Shown piece by piece: positions 10,483-13,808 of a DNA stretch of 13,808 nt. A program made the translations under genes and the position numbers. The notes beneath the pieces are model-generated. The model saw nothing but the letters and a program-made list of their open reading frames with translations, was not told the origin of the DNA and made no database searches. How positions within the stretch are numbered: the first letter of the stretch is position 1; every line of letters starts with the position of its first letter. Source of the stretch: CAYPUT01 sp046541715 (GTDB lineage Bacteria > Spirochaetota > Spirochaetia > DSM-27196 > PWMO01); NCBI GenBank assembly GCA_046541715.1, contig JBKHCS010000077.1:1-13808 (forward strand), in the 5' to 3' direction.

Positions 10483-12128
10483 TCCGGCTCCCGTCGGCTT
10501 CCCGGCCCCGAAGCGTCCAGCAGTCCTTCGACAAGCCGCCCGTACCGTTCCAGCCGTAGGGAGAGGCGGGGCCCGAAGGTGGGGCCCGCGCCCCGTCCCG
10601 TCTGCGCCTCGGGAAAATCGAACCAGGCATGATCCCAGGCCTGAACCTCCGGCGACTCGAGGACCGGCCTCTTCTTTGCCTCCTTCAACAGCGCCAAGTT
10701 CTCCTCGAGAAAGGCCCGGAGGCGTTCCCGCCGCGGTGTGTCCCCGGCATCTTCGTTGTCCCGGTCCCCCGGGCTCTCGGGCACCGGGCGCCGCGGCTCC
10801 CCATCGAATTCCGTCCCGGCCGCGAGATCCGGGCCGGTCAGCGCCGGCACGCCGAGGTCGAGCCCTCGGGTACCGACCGTAGACACCCGCCGGCTCCCCT
10901 CGAGGAGGGTCCGCAGCTGATGCCGGTACGACAGAAGAACCAGGTCCGTCTGAACCACGGCGCCGGCGATGCTCTTCTCTCGGGTCAGGGGACGCCGATA
11001 GGAGAGGCCGAGCATCCGTTCCGGGGCGAGGCGGTGATTAGTCGATAGCTCTTCGATGTGCAGCGGGGCCCCGGTGGCGTAGGGCTTTCCCGGCGCGTAG
11101 GTCAGGTCGATGCCCATCAGATAGACATTCTGCGAGGTCATTCTTAAGCCCATAAGAACCGCCGCGACGGCTACCGAACCGATCGGTGGAAGCCTGAGGG
11201 GCAGAAGTCCGGCCTCTTCCGCCCTACGGACCATACCCGTCTCGAAACCTTGTGAGGAGATCCAGTAGGTCCGATCCAACCCGGCGAACCGGGGTATCGA
11301 CGGGTGGACGGTGGTCTCGGCGATAAGGGTAAATCCCCCCCGGAGGGCTCCGACAAAGTCCAGAGCGTTGGTCTGTTGGGAGTCGACGGATACCACGTAA
11401 TCCGGAACGACGTTCCGGAGCCCGAGCGCCGGTAGCGCCGTGTCGAGGGCCAAGAGGGCAACCCGGTTCCGGACCGGGAGCAGATAGGCGATCTCTTCTT
11501 CCAGCGACTCCGAGGGACCGACGACCACGATAGGCTTCGATTCACGGAGGCAATCGGCGTTCCCGGCGAAGGCAGACCTACCGAGATTTACCAGGAAGTT
11601 CCTCCCCCATAGCCGCCCGAGGCGGATCGTCGTCATCCGGTTTTGCCAGGTCTGTTGAATAGCTTCTTCGAGCTCTCGTTCGACGGCGCGATACTTATCC
11701 CGATGGAGGGAGGCTCCGCCGTTTAGGGTGATGGTCCTTACCCTGCGGAATCCTTTGGTAACCAGGGTGGAAGCGGTGTCTTGCCACCGTCGGAACGGAA
11801 CGGAGCCGGTTTCTCGGGGAAAGAAGAACGTAATACGGTCGGAACCGCCGAGCTCCCCGGCCGCCGTCTCGGCGAGTGTTCCAAGAGACGGATCGACTTC
11901 GACGCAGAAGAGGTGCGAGGAGTCTGGGAGTCGCCGGAGTAAGTCCGGTAGCCCGTAGCCGAGGAGGGGGCTCGGAACGAGAAAGAGGGTGTCCTCCGGA
12001 AGGGGAGCCGCTTCAGCCCGCCGCCGGGCTCCTGCCACTGGTCCCGACGGAGTGTAGAGCCCCCGTCCCCGGTAGCGGACCTGAAAACCGTCGGAGGTCT
12101 CCTCTAAGCTTAGGTCCGCATGGGGCAT
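10476..12128 (-). CDS. DUF115 / MptE-like motility-associated (Maf family) protein
   Basis: The 550-residue protein carries the DUF115 (MptE-like, Maf) core at about residues 175-345. Visible motifs are VVVGPSESLEEE at 201-212, LLALDTALPALGLRNVVPDYVVSVDSQ at 225-251 (the Asp, Pro-Asp and second Asp pattern typical of the family) and NVYLMGIDLTYAPG at 334-347. Maf proteins are required for flagellin glycosylation with nonulosonic acids in some bacteria and are common near motility genes. The fold resembles sialyltransferases and a pterin pyrophosphokinase. Residues 430-475 are a charged, low-complexity, probably disordered linker before a helical C terminus. No signal peptide or membrane segment, so cytoplasmic. 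The ATG overlaps the stop of the upstream isomerase gene as TGATG, implying coupled translation, with only a poor ribosome site. The family is well supported. The exact substrate is unknown. Confidence 0.85.
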   Translation of the reverse strand: MPHADLSLEETSDGFQVRYRGRGLYTPSGPVAGARRRAEAAPLPEDTLFLVPSPLLGYGLPDLLRRLPDSSHLFCVEVDPSLGTLAETAAGELGGSDRITFFFPRETGSVPFRRWQDTASTLVTKGFRRVRTITLNGGASLHRDKYRAVERELEEAIQQTWQNRMTTIRLGRLWGRNFLVNLGRSAFAGNADCLRESKPIVVVGPSESLEEEIAYLLPVRNRVALLALDTALPALGLRNVVPDYVVSVDSQQTNALDFVGALRGGFTLIAETTVHPSIPRFAGLDRTYWISSQGFETGMVRRAEEAGLLPLRLPPIGSVAVAAVLMGLRMTSQNVYLMGIDLTYAPGKPYATGAPLHIEELSTNHRLAPERMLGLSYRRPLTREKSIAGAVVQTDLVLLSYRHQLRTLLEGSRRVSTVGTRGLDLGVPALTGPDLAAGTEFDGEPRRPVPESPGDRDNEDAGDTPRRERLRAFLEENLALLKEAKKRPVLESPEVQAWDHAWFDFPEAQTGRGAGPTFGPRLSLRLERYGRLVEGLLDASGPGSRREPEA

Positions 12129-13636
12129 CAGCTACCTAGGATGTACCGGTTGAAGGCCTGGTTAAAGTTGTCCTCGACGAGGTCGGGATCGATAATCCGC
12201 CGTTGCAGGTCCTCGGAACGGAACTGCTGGAGCAGGAAGGGGTAGAAAGAGTCGAGAAAGCCCATCGAATCCTCCTCCGCCTCGCGCTCTTCGAGGAGTT
12301 GCAGAACAACCACGTTGTCCCGAAGGACGACCGGCTCGCTGAGGTCCCCCTCGTCGATACTGAAGGCTTCCTCGAGAAAAGACTGTCGGAACGCGGCGTC
12401 GTCGAGAATCTCCGTGTCCGGGCTGGACACCTGTGGATAGTAGGGGAGGTTGCCATAGTTTACCGGGAAGAAATCGGTCGTAAAGACATCGGCACCGATT
12501 TCCCCTGCCGCCGAAGCAAAACTCCCGGTCCCGGCGACTTCTCGGAAAGACTGCATCGCGGCAAGGAGGTAGTCTTCGATGACACCCCGCTCAAAGGCGT
12601 TCATGTATTGCCGGACCGTAGCGACGCCTTCCTGGGTTTCCAGGTCGATCTCTAAGGGACCGTCGTCGAGACGGTAGATAACCCATCCGTTGATCCCCTC
12701 CATAACCGGCGACACTTCCCCGGTTTCGAGGGAGAGGATCTCCTCGACTGCATCGTCCCCTTCGAAGTCCCGGCTCAGTTGATAAACGTAGACCCAGCCT
12801 GCATCCCCGCCCTGCTCTGCAAAACGATCCGCCGAATGGGCTCGGGCAAGCTCCTCGAAGCTCGAGCTTCTATCCTCTATCTGTAGGAGGATTCTCTCGG
12901 CTTCATCCTGATCGCCTACCGTGATGACCGAGAGATTCGCCCTCCGGAAGATCTCCCGGTTCTCTTCCCCGTAGGCAACAACCTCCGAAGCGGGAAAGTC
13001 GGCGAAAGCGAGGGTGGCGCCCCGGAACTGCCGCTCCGGACTCCCCATAGACTTGAGAAACGCGATCTCTTCCCCGCTGAACTGACCGCCGGTGAGCATA
13101 TCGTCGAGGTATTTCTGATGGATCAAGGTCTCCCGATAGAAGTTTCGTAAGCTGAAGCGCTCTTGGCTCGAAGTCCGGCGGTAGCGCTCCGGGCTAAAGA
13201 CACCGTCAACCTGGAACTGCGGGTCCTGGGCCAGCATTTCGTCGACCGCGCTCTCAGAGACCGAAAGGCCCGAAGCTTCCGCCTCTTCCATGATGGCGGC
13301 ATGGAGCATCGCCTGGTTGAACGCCTGCCGCCAGATAAGCCGGAGCTCGGCTTCCAGGTTATCCGAACCGGCATCCCGGTCGAACTGCGCGGCGATCGTC
13401 TCGTATTGCCGGGCGAAGTAGTTCCCCGGGGCGTAGGTAATCTCTCGATTACCGTAGCGGCCGAAGGTCAATGAGGTCTGCGATGCGGTCCCGGAGACTA
13501 CCGGAGCGCCGACGAAGGTCACCACTACAATCACCAAAATGACTACACTGAATATGTAGAGCGCCGGCCGCATTCTTGCTGTAGACGGCTTGCGCTCCGT
13601 CTGTTGGTTTTGATTAACGTCTTTCTTCTTTGCCAT
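12128..13636 (-). CDS. SurA/PpiD-like membrane-anchored peptidyl-prolyl isomerase family protein
   Basis: A 502-residue protein with a short basic cytoplasmic tail (MAKKK), one membrane helix at about 25-43 (YIFSVVILVIVVVTFVGAP) and a large domain expected in the periplasm. This is the layout of PpiD and SurA-type chaperones that fold exported proteins. Residues 65-190 match the helical SurA_N-like chaperone region (NREITYAPGNYF, then LIHQKYLDDML). A parvulin-like domain covers about 233-325 (SFEELARAHSADRFAEQGGDAGW, then INGWVIYRL). Both histidines usual in parvulin active sites are replaced by Val (V237 and V319), so isomerase activity is doubtful and a chaperone role is more likely. The ATG at 13636 is preferred over an in-frame GTG at 13696 because a promoter (13649-13677) lies between them. 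No ribosome site precedes it. The gene overlaps the downstream DUF115 gene by one base. Confidence 0.85.
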   Translation of the reverse strand: MAKKKDVNQNQQTERKPSTARMRPALYIFSVVILVIVVVTFVGAPVVSGTASQTSLTFGRYGNREITYAPGNYFARQYETIAAQFDRDAGSDNLEAELRLIWRQAFNQAMLHAAIMEEAEASGLSVSESAVDEMLAQDPQFQVDGVFSPERYRRTSSQERFSLRNFYRETLIHQKYLDDMLTGGQFSGEEIAFLKSMGSPERQFRGATLAFADFPASEVVAYGEENREIFRRANLSVITVGDQDEAERILLQIEDRSSSFEELARAHSADRFAEQGGDAGWVYVYQLSRDFEGDDAVEEILSLETGEVSPVMEGINGWVIYRLDDGPLEIDLETQEGVATVRQYMNAFERGVIEDYLLAAMQSFREVAGTGSFASAAGEIGADVFTTDFFPVNYGNLPYYPQVSSPDTEILDDAAFRQSFLEEAFSIDEGDLSEPVVLRDNVVVLQLLEEREAEEDSMGFLDSFYPFLLQQFRSEDLQRRIIDPDLVEDNFNQAFNRYILGS

Positions 13637-13648
13637 GGATTTAACGCT

Positions 13649-13677
13649 ACAATACCAATGCAACCGAGCGTCGTCAA
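13649..13677 (-). promoter_or_regulatory. Sigma70-type promoter for the isomerase-DUF115 unit
   Basis: On the - strand, TTGACG (13677-13672) and TATTGT (13654-13649) are exactly 17 bases apart, matching five and four of six consensus positions. Transcription should begin near 13642 (an A), only about six bases before the ATG at 13636. The message would be almost leaderless, which fits the absence of a Shine-Dalgarno sequence. It also argues against the upstream GTG start, which lies outside this transcript. Confidence 0.65.
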
Positions 13678-13689
13678 CGAAAGAAGATA

Positions 13690-13718
13690 TTGACACCCTT
13701 TTGGATTCTTATTAGTGT
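13690..13718 (+). promoter_or_regulatory. Promoter for tRNA-Asp
   Basis: A perfect TTGACA -35 box (13690-13695) is followed after 17 bases by TAGTGT (13713-13718), which keeps the first T, A and last T of the -10 consensus. Transcription would start near 13725, about 12 bases before the tRNA. It stands back to back with the isomerase promoter, the two -35 boxes being 12 bases apart in a locally AT-rich stretch. Confidence 0.6.
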
Positions 13719-13736
13719 ATGCCTCTACGAAAAAAA

Positions 13737-13808
13737 GGGGGCGTGGCGAAGTCGGTTTATCGCGCCGGCCTGTCAAGCCGGAGGTCGCGGGTTCAATCCC
13801 CGTCGCTC
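13737..13808 (+). tRNA. trnD: tRNA-Asp(GTC), 3' end cut by window edge
   Basis: The sequence folds as a cloverleaf. The acceptor 5' strand is GGGGGCG, then TG. The D stem is GCGA/TCGC around a 10-base loop with the conserved GG. The anticodon stem is CCGGC/GCCGG with loop CTGTCAA (anticodon GTC, aspartate). The variable loop is AGGTC, and the T stem is GCGGG/CCCGT with loop TTCAATC. The 3' acceptor strand CGCTC pairs with the 5' strand including one G-T, and the window ends there. The last two acceptor bases, the discriminator and CCA lie outside. Structure and anticodon leave little doubt. Confidence 0.96.

Noticed and set aside
13637..13696. GTG at 13696 as the start of the isomerase
   Set aside because: It would add 20 residues encoded through the -35 and -10 boxes; the predicted transcript starts downstream of it, and MAKKK followed by a membrane helix is a natural N terminus.
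13543..13776. Minus-strand frame of 77 codons running under the tRNA and promoters
   Set aside because: Overlaps the tRNA gene and both promoters and has no protein features.

Overview
This GC-rich bacterial window most likely comes from a free-living spirochaete. That is an inference from three things: a chemotaxis and two-component operon, a PpiD-like membrane-anchored folding factor, and a DUF115/MptE-like (Maf, motility-associated) protein typical of periplasmically flagellated bacteria. No species-specific marker is visible.

Left block (1-10428, + strand): seven tightly packed genes. The 3' part of cheA enters from the left edge, its phosphorylatable His lying just outside. It is followed by cheR (1-nt gap, GTG start), cheB (6-nt gap), and a soluble hybrid histidine kinase with the order REC, HisKA, HATPase, degenerate REC-like region, REC, HPt-like tail. 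Next come a single-domain CheY-like response regulator, a second soluble hybrid kinase (REC, PAS, HPK4-type HisKA, HATPase, REC), and lepA (elongation factor 4). Gaps are 1-54 bp, so the genes are probably largely co-transcribed, with a possible internal promoter before the CheY-like gene. The block encodes three ATP-dependent kinases and six receiver domains with intact acceptor Asp residues, but no DNA-binding or cyclic-nucleotide output domain. This points to a cytoplasmic phosphate-routing network attached to chemotaxis.

Convergent junction (10429-10475): a GC-rich hairpin right after lepA and a perfect 19-bp tandem duplication whose second copy contains the stop codon of the opposing gene.

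Right block (10476-13636, - strand): a two-gene unit in which a SurA/PpiD-like peptidyl-prolyl isomerase family protein overlaps a Maf-like DUF115 protein by one base (TGATG). A good sigma70-type promoter ends so close to the isomerase ATG that the mRNA would be almost leaderless. Back to back with it is a promoter for a tRNA-Asp(GTC) gene, which runs off the right edge two bases before its acceptor stem is complete.

The most unusual points are the paired REC-first soluble kinases inside a che operon, the divergent HPt-like tail and pseudo-receiver of the first kinase, the loss of both parvulin active-site histidines in the isomerase, and the near-leaderless promoter. None proves a new system. 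The kinase cluster is the best candidate for a poorly described one.
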